DNA of 64,000 nt from Peribacillus simplex (GCF_030123325.1 NZ_CP126106.1:1454001-1518000), one strand, 5' to 3'. Counted from the first letter of the stretch, positions 54,446 through 63,649 are shown. Notes: generated by a model not told the origin, from the letters alone. Numbers and translations are program-made.

Positions 54446-55423
54446 ATGGCTCAATTGACGATGATTCAAGCAATTACAGAAGCATTACGTACAGAACTTA
54501 AGAATGACGAGAATGTACTCGTTTTTGGGGAAGATGTTGGTGTTAATGGAGGAGTTTTCCGTGCAACGGAAAATCTTCAAAAAGAATTCGGTGAAGATCG
54601 TGTATTCGATACACCTCTTGCTGAATCTGGAATCGGTGGATTAGCGGTCGGTCTTTCTTTACAAGGTTTCCGTCCTGTTCCTGAAATTCAATTCTTCGGG
54701 TTTGTATATGAAGTAATGGATTCCGTAAGCGGTCAGCTTGCTCGTATGCGCTACCGTTCAGGCGGACGTTACAGTGCACCGGTTACAATTCGCTCACCTT
54801 TTGGGGGCGGAGTGCATACTCCGGAAATGCACGCTGATAGCTTGGAAGGTTTAATGGCTCAGCAACCAGGGTTAAAGGTGGTTATCCCTTCCACTCCTTA
54901 CGATGCAAAAGGCTTATTGATTTCAGCTATTCGTGATAATGACCCTGTCATTTTCCTTGAGCACATGAAATTGTACCGCTCTTTCCGTCAGGAAGTTCCT
55001 GAAGAAGAATATACAATTCCATTAGGAAAAGCCGATGTGAAAAGAGAAGGAACGGATTTATCCATCATTACGTATGGTGCGATGGTACAGGAATCCATCA
55101 AGGCAGCTGAGGAATTGGCTAAGGAAGGTCATTCCGTCGAAGTGGTCGACTTACGGACTGTATCTCCATTGGATATCGATACAATCATTGCTTCTGTAGA
55201 AAAAACTGGACGCGCTATCGTTGTTCAAGAAGCACAAAAGCAAGCTGGTATTGCAGCGAATGTCGTAGCGGAAATTAACGAACGTGCCATTTTGAGCTTG
55301 GATGCTCCAGTACTGCGAGTGGCGGCGGCTGATACGGTATTCCCGTTTTCACAAGCTGAAACAGTATGGCTCCCTAATTATAAAGACATTATTGAAACGG
55401 CGACTAAAGTCTTGAAGTTTTAA
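54446..55423 (+). CDS. pdhB: pyruvate dehydrogenase E1 component, beta subunit
   Basis: 325 residues, the family length. GEDVGVNGGVFRATENLQKE, then DTPLAESGIGGLAVGLSLQG and IRSPFGGGVHTPEMHADSLE are conserved in E1 beta subunits, where they form the dimer interface and part of the active site. AAGGAGTCGAAGTAAGCC, at the end of pdhA, is its ribosome binding site. Confidence 0.97.
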   Translation: MAQLTMIQAITEALRTELKNDENVLVFGEDVGVNGGVFRATENLQKEFGEDRVFDTPLAESGIGGLAVGLSLQGFRPVPEIQFFGFVYEVMDSVSGQLARMRYRSGGRYSAPVTIRSPFGGGVHTPEMHADSLEGLMAQQPGLKVVIPSTPYDAKGLLISAIRDNDPVIFLEHMKLYRSFRQEVPEEEYTIPLGKADVKREGTDLSIITYGAMVQESIKAAEELAKEGHSVEVVDLRTVSPLDIDTIIASVEKTGRAIVVQEAQKQAGIAANVVAEINERAILSLDAPVLRVAAADTVFPFSQAETVWLPNYKDIIETATKVLKF

Positions 55424-55544
55424 CAATCTTAAGTAATGGGAATGAATGTCCTCCTTGGGAAAGTAATATCGCATTAACGGTAATGCAAGATAAAGGACTT
55501 TATTCAAAGCACTAAGTATGATTTAATATAGGAGGTTGAACTCA

Positions 55545-56903
55545 GTGGCATTCCAATTTAGACTCCCTGATATCGGAGAAGGTATACACGAAGGTGAAAT
55601 AGTGAAATGGTTTGTAAAACCAGGAGATAAGATTCAAGAAGATGACGTGCTTTGCGAGGTTCAGAACGATAAGGCCGTTGTTGAAATCCCATCACCGGTG
55701 GAAGGTACCGTTGAAGAAATCCTTGTTCAAGAAGGAACGGTTGCCGTTGTTGGCGATGTACTTGTAACATTCGATGCTCCAGGTTATGAAAATCTTCAGT
55801 TTAAAGGGGATCATGGAGAAGAAGCGAAGGCAGAAGGTGAGAAGAATACGGAGGCCCAGGTTCAAGCGACTGCTGAAGCTGGACAGGAAGTCAAGAAAGA
55901 GGCTGCTCCGGTTCAAGAAAATAATGGTGTAACGGGCGCGGGATCACAACCACAAGTTGAGGCAGATCCTTCACGACGTATCATCGCCATGCCTTCTGTT
56001 AGGAAATATGCACGCGAACAAGGGGTAAATATTCGTGAGATTTCTGGTTCTGGGGATAACGGCCGCATCATGAAAGATGACATAGATGCTTTCAAAAACG
56101 GCAAAACTGCTCCACAGCAACCGGCAGCTCAAAGTGAAGCTTCACAACAAAATGATACGGAAACAACCGAAAAACAAAAAGTTTCAATTCCAGAAGGGCA
56201 ATATCCTGAAACTCGCGAAAAAATGAGCGGCATGAGAAAAGCGATCGCCAAAGCTATGGTAAAATCCAAACAGACAGCTCCGCATGTTACATTAATGGAT
56301 GAAGTCGATGTGACGCTATTGGTTGCTCATCGTAAGAAATTCAAGGAAATTGCTGCACAAAAAGGAATCAAGCTTACATTCCTACCTTATGTTGTTAAAG
56401 CGTTAACAAGTGCATTGCGTGAATTCCCTATGCTTAACACATCATTTGATGATGAGGCTAGTGAGATTATCCATAAACACTATTACAATATCGGAATTGC
56501 GGCAGACACAGACAAAGGATTGCTCGTTCCAGTTGTAAAAGATGCAGATCGTAAATCAACTTTTGCTATTTCACAAGAAATTAATGAATTAGCGACGAAA
56601 GCCCGTGACGGCAAATTGGCTCCTAACGAAATGAAAGGTGCTTCTTGCTCCATTACGAATATCGGTTCCGCAGGCGGTCAATGGTTCACACCTGTAATCA
56701 ATCATCCAGAAGTTGCCATTCTAGGGATTGGACGCATTGCCGAAAAAGCAATTGTACGCGACGGGGAAATTATCGCCGCTCCAGTTCTGGCATTATCACT
56801 GAGCTTTGATCACCGCATGATTGATGGAGCAACAGCTCAACATGCATTGAATCATATCAAAAAGTTATTGAACGACCCAGAATTATTGTTAATGGAGGCG
56901 TAA
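55545..56903 (+). CDS. pdhC: dihydrolipoamide acetyltransferase (E2)
   Basis: 452 residues from a GTG at 55545, nine bases after AGGAGG. One lipoyl domain (about 1-78; lipoyl-lysine in VQNDKAVVEIPSP), an Ala/Glu/Gln-rich linker, a peripheral subunit-binding domain (MPSVRKYAREQGVNIREISG, about 150-185), a second linker, and the catalytic domain with the active-site motif SLSFDHRMIDGA. It builds the 60-subunit core. The 121-bp gap before it contains a small GCATTA/TAATGC hairpin that may tune processing or expression. Confidence 0.97.
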   Translation: MAFQFRLPDIGEGIHEGEIVKWFVKPGDKIQEDDVLCEVQNDKAVVEIPSPVEGTVEEILVQEGTVAVVGDVLVTFDAPGYENLQFKGDHGEEAKAEGEKNTEAQVQATAEAGQEVKKEAAPVQENNGVTGAGSQPQVEADPSRRIIAMPSVRKYAREQGVNIREISGSGDNGRIMKDDIDAFKNGKTAPQQPAAQSEASQQNDTETTEKQKVSIPEGQYPETREKMSGMRKAIAKAMVKSKQTAPHVTLMDEVDVTLLVAHRKKFKEIAAQKGIKLTFLPYVVKALTSALREFPMLNTSFDDEASEIIHKHYYNIGIAADTDKGLLVPVVKDADRKSTFAISQEINELATKARDGKLAPNEMKGASCSITNIGSAGGQWFTPVINHPEVAILGIGRIAEKAIVRDGEIIAAPVLALSLSFDHRMIDGATAQHALNHIKKLLNDPELLLMEA

Positions 56904-56906
56904 ACA

Positions 56907-58319
56907 ATGGTAGTAGGAGATTTTCCAATCGAAACAGATACTTTAGTGATCGGTTCAGGCCCAGGGGGATATGTTGCCGCAATTCGCGCAGCACAGCTTG
57001 GACAGAAAGTAACGGTCGTTGAAAAAGGAACAATCGGCGGAGTTTGTTTGAATGTAGGCTGTATCCCATCAAAAGCTTTAATTTCGGCTGGACACCGTTT
57101 CCATGAAGCTCAGCATTCAGAAGATATGGGTATCTTTGCAGAAAAAGTTTCTGTTGATTTTTCTAAAGTACAAGCTTGGAAAGGTTCTGTTGTTAAAAAA
57201 TTAACAGGCGGTGTAAGCAGCCTATTAAAAGGTAATAATGTTGATGTTGTAACTGGAGAAGCTTATTTCGTTGATGAAAACAGCATCCGTGTTATGAATG
57301 AAGACTCAGCCCAAACATATACATTTAAAAACGCAATCATCGCCACTGGTTCATCGCCAATCGAGATTCCGTCATTTAAATATACGAAACGTGTACTTAA
57401 TTCCACTGGTGCTCTTGCTTTGGAAGAGGTTCCAGGTTCGATCGTGGTAATCGGCGGAGGTTACATTGGAACTGAGCTTGGCGGAGCATTCGCAAGCTTC
57501 GGCACTAAAGTGACCATCCTTGAAGGCACGGAAGAAATCCTTTCTGCAGGCTTTGAAAAACAAATGGCAGCACTTGTTAAGCGTAACCTTAAAAACAAGG
57601 GTGCTGAAATTGTTACTAAAGCAAATGCTAAAGGCGTGGAAGAAACTGAAACAGGTGTAACCGTTACTTATGAAGTAAAAGGCGAAGAGAAAAAAGTTGA
57701 AGCCGATTATGTTTTAGTAACAGTTGGACGTCGTCCAAATACGGCAGAGATCGGCCTGGAGCAAGTCGGCATCAAGATGACTGACCGTGGTTTGATCGAA
57801 ACGGATAAACAATGCCGTACAAGCGTGAAAAACATTTACGCAATCGGTGATATCGTTTCTGGACCTCAGTTGGCTCATAAAGCTTCTTATGAAGGAAAAA
57901 TTGCAGCTGAAGCCATCGCAGGGCATTCATCTGAAATCGACTATCTTGCTATTCCGGCTGTTGTATTCTCTGAACCGGAACTTGCTTCTGTCGGTTATAA
58001 TGAAAAAGAAGCGAAGGAAGCTGGAATCGAAGCGCTTGCTTCTAAATTCCCATTCGCCGCAAATGGACGTGCTCTTTCTTTAAATAATACGGACGGATTT
58101 GTGAAGCTTATCACTCGCAAAGAAGACGGATTGGTTATAGGAGCACAAATTGCAGGACCAAACGCTTCTGATATGATTGCAGAACTTGGTTTGGCTATCG
58201 AAGCAGGAATGACTGCCGAAGATATCGCAATGACAATCCATGCACATCCAACTTTAGGGGAAATCACAATGGAAGCAGCTGAAGTTGCCCTTGGAACCCC
58301 TATTCACATCATCAAGTAA
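56907..58319 (+). CDS. pdhD: dihydrolipoamide dehydrogenase (E3)
   Basis: 470 residues. FAD site LVIGSGPGGYVAAIRAAQLG, redox disulfide GGVCLNVGCIPSKALI, NAD site VVIGGGYIGTELGGAFASFG, FAD phosphate motif IYAIGDIV and the catalytic His-Glu pair in HAHPTLGE. It reoxidises dihydrolipoamide for pyruvate and probably other 2-oxoacid dehydrogenases. GGAGG lies seven bases before the ATG. The operon ends here at a strong terminator. Confidence 0.97.
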   Translation: MVVGDFPIETDTLVIGSGPGGYVAAIRAAQLGQKVTVVEKGTIGGVCLNVGCIPSKALISAGHRFHEAQHSEDMGIFAEKVSVDFSKVQAWKGSVVKKLTGGVSSLLKGNNVDVVTGEAYFVDENSIRVMNEDSAQTYTFKNAIIATGSSPIEIPSFKYTKRVLNSTGALALEEVPGSIVVIGGGYIGTELGGAFASFGTKVTILEGTEEILSAGFEKQMAALVKRNLKNKGAEIVTKANAKGVEETETGVTVTYEVKGEEKKVEADYVLVTVGRRPNTAEIGLEQVGIKMTDRGLIETDKQCRTSVKNIYAIGDIVSGPQLAHKASYEGKIAAEAIAGHSSEIDYLAIPAVVFSEPELASVGYNEKEAKEAGIEALASKFPFAANGRALSLNNTDGFVKLITRKEDGLVIGAQIAGPNASDMIAELGLAIEAGMTAEDIAMTIHAHPTLGEITMEAAEVALGTPIHIIK

Positions 58320-58330
58320 TTGATTTTTAT

Positions 58331-58366
58331 AAAAAAGCGTACTGCTACTGCAGTACGCTTTTTTTG
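58331..58366 (+). terminator. intrinsic terminator of pdhABCD
   Basis: AAAAAAGCGTACTGC and GCAGTACGCTTTTTT form a long perfect stem with a 4-base loop and a T run. Confidence 0.95.
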
Positions 58367-58600
58367 TTTGGCCAGATATACAAATATGAAGGATGACCCC
58401 CAGTCATCATTTTCTTCACGCTAGTTAAATGAAAAGGGCAAAAAGGGCATAAGCTATAAAAAGGACTTCTTACTTTTTTCCTTGAAAGGGTTTGAGAAAG
58501 GTAATTAAGGATAAAAAATAAGATGAGTGATGTTAAAGGAATATTTTTTGCCAATAAAAGATCTTGGCTGATATATTCATATTAAAATGGGGTGGATCAC

Positions 58601-58849
58601 TTGAAAAATTATCTGGTAATCCTCTTTCAACTAATCGTTTGGAGTGGGTATACATTAGTTGAATGGCTTTCTGTTAACGATCGACTCGTTTTCAAAGTAT
58701 TCATGTTTCTGGTCTTTTCCTATCTAGCCATATACATTGGTAAAATGATTTTAAAATCCAATAGGCGAACAATGCTTGTTACCGTGATAAGTCTATTATG
58801 CTACGGTATTTTGCAAATCCTTTTGGAAACGCTAGTACCCGTTTATTGA
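58601..58849 (+). CDS. small integral membrane protein, function unknown
   Basis: 82 residues from a TTG at 58601 after GGGGTGGAT; a GTG three codons earlier is possible. Three hydrophobic segments (about 3-20, 27-47, 56-78) separated by short charged turns. No known family. It lies between pdhD and the deacetylase, 43 bp before the latter, so the two may be co-transcribed. Confidence 0.6.
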   Translation: MKNYLVILFQLIVWSGYTLVEWLSVNDRLVFKVFMFLVFSYLAIYIGKMILKSNRRTMLVTVISLLCYGILQILLETLVPVY

Positions 58850-58892
58850 ATTTTAAGCAAGCCGCAATGACACAAGAAACCACGGAGGAACC

Positions 58893-59720
58893 ATGATTAA
58901 CAAAGGAGTAGCATTATTTACATTAGTATCATTTTTGTTGATGGCATGTAATGGTCCGAGTGCCGGTCCAACAGAAACTGATAATCAAAAAAGTGTGGAA
59001 ACGACAACAACGGCCCAAGATGAAAGCCAGCAAGAGAAAGAGCTGAAAAACGAAACGTCAAAAAAGAATGTAGATGGGAATGTAAAGGCAGAATATAGGG
59101 TGGACGAAGAGAATTGGTCATTTAAACCAATCGGGGATTCAAATCCGAAAGTTGTGTTGTTAACATTTGATGATGCACCTGATAAATATTCTCTGAAAAT
59201 CGCCCAGACACTGAAGCGCCTTGAAGTACCTGCTATTTTTTTCGTGAACGGTCACTTTCTTGAAAATGATGAAAATAAAACGATGCTAAAAGAAATTCAT
59301 GAAATGGGTTTTTCTATCGGTAATCATACTTATTCCCATGTGAATTTAAAGCAGTTGACCGAAAAGGAACAAGAGCGGGAAATCGTAAAATTGAACAATT
59401 CGGTAGAAGGCATTACAGGGGTACGCCCTAAGTACTTCAGGGCGCCATTTGGATCGAATACCGAGCATTCAAAAAAAGTCGCTGAGAAAGAAAAAATGTT
59501 GGTCATGAATTGGACATATGGATATGACTGGGAAAAAGAGTATCAGGATAAAAAAGCTTTAACGGAGATCATGTTGAAAAGCCCTTATTTAGGAAATGGT
59601 GCGAACTTACTGTTGCATGACCGGAAATGGACGAGTGAAGCCATTGAGGATGTCGTGAAAGGTTTTCAAAAGAAAGGTTATGAGATCCTTGATCCAAAGT
59701 TAATTGAAACGCCTGCATGA
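58893..59720 (+). CDS. polysaccharide deacetylase lipoprotein
   Basis: 275 residues; GGAGG precedes the ATG by four bases. Lipobox LMAC at about residue 19, a Thr/Glu/Lys-rich linker, then a NodB homology domain (about 80-270): LLTFDDAPDKYS (usual TFDDGP), FFVNGHFLE, IGNHTYSHVN (metal-binding His), YFRAPFGS and LLLHDRKWT. Such enzymes deacetylate peptidoglycan or chitin-like sugars at the cell surface. The Gly to Ala change in motif 1 leaves both aspartates intact. Confidence 0.88.
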   Translation: MINKGVALFTLVSFLLMACNGPSAGPTETDNQKSVETTTTAQDESQQEKELKNETSKKNVDGNVKAEYRVDEENWSFKPIGDSNPKVVLLTFDDAPDKYSLKIAQTLKRLEVPAIFFVNGHFLENDENKTMLKEIHEMGFSIGNHTYSHVNLKQLTEKEQEREIVKLNNSVEGITGVRPKYFRAPFGSNTEHSKKVAEKEKMLVMNWTYGYDWEKEYQDKKALTEIMLKSPYLGNGANLLLHDRKWTSEAIEDVVKGFQKKGYEILDPKLIETPA

Positions 59721-59748
59721 GCCAATTCCGGCTTCGGCAGGTTTTTTT
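59711..59748 (+). terminator. terminator overlapping the deacetylase stop codon
   Basis: CCTGC and GCAGG enclose an inner GAGCC/GGCTT pairing, followed by seven T residues. Confidence 0.65.
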
Positions 59749-60181
59749 ATTTCCTTGGATAATAATACATCACCCGTTTATTGAAGAGATGTAGCTGCGC
59801 ACGTAATTTCTTTGCAAGGAACTTGCACAGTTCATTAGCTTTTCCCTTATCACCGAAAGTTGCTGTTTCAGGGAGGGTGAATTGGATATAGGATTGAATC
59901 CGCTCTGATCCATCTTCATCCTTAACGACTTCTTGGTCAACGCCTATCAATATCATGTGATATCGATCTTCCTTGGATTGGAGAAATATGGCCTTATCTT
60001 TCATCTTTTCTGGTTCTTTCATTTCATAAGGAAAGGCTTTCTTATCATAGTCCCAATCCAGCTGCTTTCCAGTTTTCGCTGTGATCATTTGATAATAGTT
60101 CAGCAGTTCCTTCACGTCTTCGATGGTTACAGTCCCTTTCACGGACTCAGGAACAAGTTTGATATAGGCATTTTCAGTCAT
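59747..60181 (-). CDS. conserved hypothetical protein, DUF1885-like
   Basis: 144 residues; GGGGG lies six bases before the ATG. MTENAYIKLVPESVKGTVTI and KGKANELCKFLAKKLRAQLH resemble a Bacillus family that I recall as DUF1885, whose structure is an alpha/beta fold of unknown role. The protein is soluble and charged. It is convergent with the deacetylase and divergent from the SR1 locus. Confidence 0.7.
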   Translation of the reverse strand: MTENAYIKLVPESVKGTVTIEDVKELLNYYQMITAKTGKQLDWDYDKKAFPYEMKEPEKMKDKAIFLQSKEDRYHMILIGVDQEVVKDEDGSERIQSYIQFTLPETATFGDKGKANELCKFLAKKLRAQLHLFNKRVMYYYPRK

Positions 60182-60408
60182 GTGGATCCCCCTTAAATCG
60201 ATAGGATGTAAGAATATATTAACATTTTATGGATGTATTATATACATATCTATATGTAAATTAAAAGACGAAATTCCTTTTTCACCTTGCAATGCAAAAG
60301 CAAGGGGTGTGATGAAATGAGCTCCAGGGCCCAAAAATGAATCAGTCTAACGAACGTTGGAATCAATTTCTTTTAACATGAGGGTTCATTAAATGGGAAA
60401 AAAGTATA

Positions 60409-60419
60409 TATGTTATACT
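60409..60419 (+). promoter_or_regulatory. CcpN operator, distal copy
   Basis: TATGTTATACT matches the CcpN consensus TRTGHYATAYW (recalled from the literature on B. subtilis) at every position. It lies about 43 bases upstream of the predicted -10 start. Confidence 0.75.
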
Positions 60420-60426
60420 TTTTGGC

Positions 60427-60455
60427 TTGAAATTATAAATGTGTTATATTATAAT
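60427..60455 (+). promoter_or_regulatory. SR1 promoter with overlapping proximal CcpN operator
   Basis: TTGAAA and TATAAT are separated by exactly 17 bp. The spacer carries TGTGTTATATT (60440-60450), again a perfect match to TRTGHYATAYW. CcpN represses sr1 under glycolytic conditions in B. subtilis, where two sites are also found. Confidence 0.8.
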
Positions 60456-60516
60456 TCATATAAAGCGGTTACATTACGTAATTGATGCATACAATATAGA
60501 GGAAGGGGTTGTAAAA

Positions 60517-60642
60517 ATGGGAACTATCGTATGTCAAACTTGCAATAGCACGATTGAACATTTTGAAGATGAAAAAGTAAGTGTACTATATACACACAAT
60601 CACAACTGCCAAAGCTGTGATACAGCTGCCTCTGATAAATAA
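60517..60642 (+). CDS. sr1P: GapA-binding peptide SR1P
   Basis: 41 residues from the ATG at 60517, preceded by GAGGAAGGGG. MGTIVCQTCNSTIEHFEDEK is the strongly conserved SR1P start; a CxxC pair (C6, C9) and a second CQSC pair near the end could bind zinc. In B. subtilis SR1P binds glyceraldehyde-3-phosphate dehydrogenase GapA and was reported to promote its contact with RNase J1. Encoded within the SR1 RNA under CcpN control. Confidence 0.9.
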   Translation: MGTIVCQTCNSTIEHFEDEKVSVLYTHNHNCQSCDTAASDK

Positions 60643-60674
60643 ATCGAAATAGGATTATAAGATTAATAGAATTT

Positions 60675-60713
60675 AAGGGTGTTTCAGGATTGTAACCTGG
60701 AGCACCCTTTTTA
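60675..60713 (+). terminator. intrinsic terminator of SR1
   Basis: AAGGGTGTTTCAGG and CCTGGAGCACCCTT pair (one internal mismatch region) and are followed by a T run. Confidence 0.85.
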
Positions 60714-60770
60714 TAGAAGTTAATGAAGCGAAATTCGTCAGTTTATCGGGAGCTACTTGTATAAAAGGGG

Positions 60771-60803
60771 CAAAAAAACCAGAGCAGCAGTTTGCTCTGG
60801 TTT
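60771..60803 (-). terminator. intrinsic terminator of speA
   Basis: On the minus strand AAACCAGAGCA pairs with TGCTCTGGTTT and seven T residues follow. Confidence 0.85.
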
Positions 60804-60814
60804 GATGGGATCAA

Positions 60815-62272
60815 TCAATTTTTAATGATACGTAAATATTTTATTTCTGGGTCCTCAGGGCCTTGAACAGGAAGGCCGGCCTCGATGTTTTTCCGGATGT
60901 AATTGATATTATCTTCAGTAATCAATTCACCTGGTATGAAGATCGGGATTCCAGGAGGGTAAACCATGATGAACTCAGCGCTAATTTTGCCGACAGATTC
61001 CTCAATGGGAACCACTTCGGTTTCCGCATAAAATGCCTCCCTGGGTGATAAAGCCAGTGGTGGTGTATCAGGAAGCAGGACTTCGATCTTTTCATGTTCA
61101 GCAGCCATTTCCTTAAACTCATCCGCCAAGTCTCTAAGGGCAGCAATCAGAAGGTCCGCTTCCGTTTTTGAGTCTCCAGGTGTTATCAGGCAAAGGATAT
61201 TGTACAAGTCAGAAAGCTCCACTTCGATATTATGCTTTTCACGAAGCCATTTCTCAACGTCGTATCCGGTAATATTCAATTCCTTGATGGATATGATCAA
61301 TTTAGTCGGGTCATAACTAAAGGCTGCCTCACTCTCGAGAATTTCGCTGCCGACACAGTAAAGAAAAGGAATCTCATTAACGGCCTCACGGATATACCCT
61401 GCGAGATTGATCGCTTCATCAATCATTTCCCTGCCTACCGTCGCAAGTTGTCTTCTGGCCGTATCCAGGGAAGCCAGAAGGATATAGGAGGTTGAGGTGG
61501 TTGTGAGCATGCTCAATATGGCTTGAACACGATTTGCGGAAACCAATCCATTCTTAACATTTAATATGGAGCTTCCCGTTAGTGAACCGCCCAGTTTATG
61601 AACACTCGTTGCAGCCATATCCGCTCCAGCTTGCATGGCTGACATCGGCAAGTCTTCATGGAAGTGTATATGGACACCATGTGCTTCATCTACCAGTACT
61701 GGGATTCGGTGGGAATGAGCAACCTCCACTATTTTTTGCAAATCAGCCGAAATGCCAAAATAGGTTGGATTGATGACAAGCAATCCTTTTGCATCGCTAT
61801 GTTCCCTTAAAGTTTTTTCGACGGCATCGACGGTGATTCCGTGTGAGATGCCCAAATCTTTGTCAATTTCAGGATTGATGAAAATGGGAACAGCTCCGGA
61901 AAATACAATGGCAGACATTACGGATTTATGTACATTCCTTGGGACGATGATTTTGTCCCCAGGTCCGCAGACTGTCATGACCATCGTCATGATCGCTCCA
62001 CTTGTTCCTTGAACGGAAAAGAATGTGTGATCTGCCCCAAAAGCTTCAGCGGCAAGATCCTGGGCTTGTTTAATGATCCCCTTTGGCTGATGTAGATCAT
62101 CGAGCGGAGCGATATTGATTAAATCTATGGATAATGCATTTTCTCCAATGAAATTACGGAAATCAGCGTCCATTCCTTTTCCTTTTTTATGACCTGGAAT
62201 ATGAAACTGAACGGGATTTTTTTTTGCATGCTGCAATAAGGCAGTGTATAAGGGTGTTTCATTCTGTGACAA
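60815..62272 (-). CDS. speA: arginine decarboxylase (Orn/Lys/Arg decarboxylase family)
   Basis: 485 residues from a TTG at 62272, ten bases after AAAAGGGG; this start gives SQNETPLYTALLQHAKKNP, which aligns with the B. subtilis SpeA N-terminus, whereas the longer open frame (to 62395) adds 41 residues without support. The PLP lysine lies in ATSVHKLGGSLTGSS, and DEAHGVHIHF precedes it. SpeA makes agmatine, the first step to putrescine and spermidine. The position next to SR1 and yktA matches B. subtilis. Confidence 0.93.
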   Translation of the reverse strand: MSQNETPLYTALLQHAKKNPVQFHIPGHKKGKGMDADFRNFIGENALSIDLINIAPLDDLHQPKGIIKQAQDLAAEAFGADHTFFSVQGTSGAIMTMVMTVCGPGDKIIVPRNVHKSVMSAIVFSGAVPIFINPEIDKDLGISHGITVDAVEKTLREHSDAKGLLVINPTYFGISADLQKIVEVAHSHRIPVLVDEAHGVHIHFHEDLPMSAMQAGADMAATSVHKLGGSLTGSSILNVKNGLVSANRVQAILSMLTTTSTSYILLASLDTARRQLATVGREMIDEAINLAGYIREAVNEIPFLYCVGSEILESEAAFSYDPTKLIISIKELNITGYDVEKWLREKHNIEVELSDLYNILCLITPGDSKTEADLLIAALRDLADEFKEMAAEHEKIEVLLPDTPPLALSPREAFYAETEVVPIEESVGKISAEFIMVYPPGIPIFIPGELITEDNINYIRKNIEAGLPVQGPEDPEIKYLRIIKN

Positions 62273-62314
62273 TTCTTTGTGGCCCCTTTTCAATAAAATA
62301 GGTACGTAATATTT

Positions 62315-62330
62315 GGGAGTATATACTCCC
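62315..62330. promoter_or_regulatory. perfect 16-bp palindrome upstream of speA
   Basis: GGGAGTATATACTCCC lies 43 bases before the speA start. It could be an operator or a leader hairpin. I did not recognise the protein that would bind it. Confidence 0.5.
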
Positions 62331-62689
62331 TTTCTATTAATGATCGTATGTTTCTCCGATTCCATCGTATGGTTAGTAAGCTTGTGGATAGACATAAAAC
62401 ATATGAATTATAGCACGTCTTATAATAAATGCCTAGAGTGACTTTAATGTCCTGACTTAAACAATTTATATATGTCTTTGTTGTTAAGGGGCTCAATAAA
62501 ATTATCAGCAGATTATAAATGTCCATTTTCCTAGTATTTACTGGATTTACTCAAGAATTCTTCTTTTATTAATATTGTAGGTGAGTTTAAAAATTGAACG
62601 GTTAAACAATATTTGCCATAATGAAGCTAATGATTTTTGAATTCTGCTACATAAACAAACCACATAAAATGAAAAGGGAGCTGAGGAGT

Positions 62690-63649
62690 TTGAAGTGGAA
62701 AACGCGTGTGACCGATATGTTAGGTATTCAATACCCAATCGTACAAGGGGGATTGGCCCATTTAGCATATGCAGACCTGGCTGCGGCAGTTTCGAATGCA
62801 GGAGGGCTGGGGCAAGTAACGGCCATGTCCTTGGACAACCCGGAGCAACTGACAGATGAAATTAGAAAAACCAAATCATTGACGGATAAACCGTTTGGTG
62901 TGAACTTTGCAATCGGTCAGCATGGAAGACCTTATGAACACATGCTGGAAGCAGCCTTGAAAGAGGATATAGCAGCTGTTTCCGTAACCGGCGGCAACCC
63001 TGCACCATTTCTTGATTACCTCAAAGGCACCCAAGTGAAAAAACTAGTGCTCGTTGCAGCAAGAAGGCAGGCAATGAAGGCTGAACAGCTTGGGGCAGAT
63101 GCGGTGATGGTAGTTGGTCAGGAGGGTGGAGGACATTTAGGCCGTGATGATATTGGAACTTCCGTGTTAATTCCTCAAGTTGTGGACTCCGTCAATATTC
63201 CGGTCATCGCCTCGGGTGGTTTTGGCGATGGGCGCGGTTTGATGGCAGCATTGGCACTTGGTGCCGAAGGAATCGAGATGGGAACACGATTCATAGCAGT
63301 CAAGGAATGTGTTCATGCACATGAATTATATAAAAATGCCTTGGTTTCCGGCACAGAAAATGATACCGTTGTCATCAAGCGTTCCATTGGTGCACCAGCC
63401 AGGGTAATTGCAAATGGCTGGACCGATAAGATCCTTGAAATAGAAAAAGAAAACGGCGGATATGAACAATTGAAGGATTACATAAGCGGAAAAGCGAATC
63501 AGCGTTATATCCATGACGGTGTCGAAGGTGAAGGCTTTGCTTGGGCCGGACAAGTGATGGGGCTGATTCATGATGTACCATCGACTGCTGAACTATTCAG
63601 TCGGATCATCGACCAGGCGGAAGCAATTCGTTCAAAATGGGCAGACTGA
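62690..63649 (+). CDS. nitronate monooxygenase family flavoprotein
   Basis: 319 residues from a TTG at 62690, nine bases after AAGGGAG; 23 upstream open codons were dropped. FMN-binding TIM barrel of the 2-nitropropane dioxygenase family: IQYPIVQGGLAHLAYADLAA, VSNAGGLGQVTAM, VVGQEGGGHLGRDD and VIASGGFGDGRG. Members oxidise alkyl nitronates or act as NAD(P)H:quinone or enoyl-ACP reductases (FabK-like), so the substrate is open. Followed 57 bp later by the UPF0223 gene. Confidence 0.88.
   Translation: MKWKTRVTDMLGIQYPIVQGGLAHLAYADLAAAVSNAGGLGQVTAMSLDNPEQLTDEIRKTKSLTDKPFGVNFAIGQHGRPYEHMLEAALKEDIAAVSVTGGNPAPFLDYLKGTQVKKLVLVAARRQAMKAEQLGADAVMVVGQEGGGHLGRDDIGTSVLIPQVVDSVNIPVIASGGFGDGRGLMAALALGAEGIEMGTRFIAVKECVHAHELYKNALVSGTENDTVVIKRSIGAPARVIANGWTDKILEIEKENGGYEQLKDYISGKANQRYIHDGVEGEGFAWAGQVMGLIHDVPSTAELFSRIIDQAEAIRSKWAD

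Larger units (their letters stand above)
60462..60713 (+). ncRNA. sr1: dual-function regulatory RNA SR1
   Basis: A transcript of about 250 nt is bounded by the promoter above (start near 60462) and a terminator (60675-60713); B. subtilis SR1 is 205 nt. It contains the SR1P frame at 60517-60642. In B. subtilis, the RNA also pairs with the ahrC message to block its translation. The position between pdhD and speA is the same as there. Confidence 0.8.

Noticed and set aside
62273..62395. Longer speA start (41 extra residues)
   Set aside because: No ribosome binding site, and the extension crosses the palindrome; the TTG at 62272 aligns with the family N-terminus.
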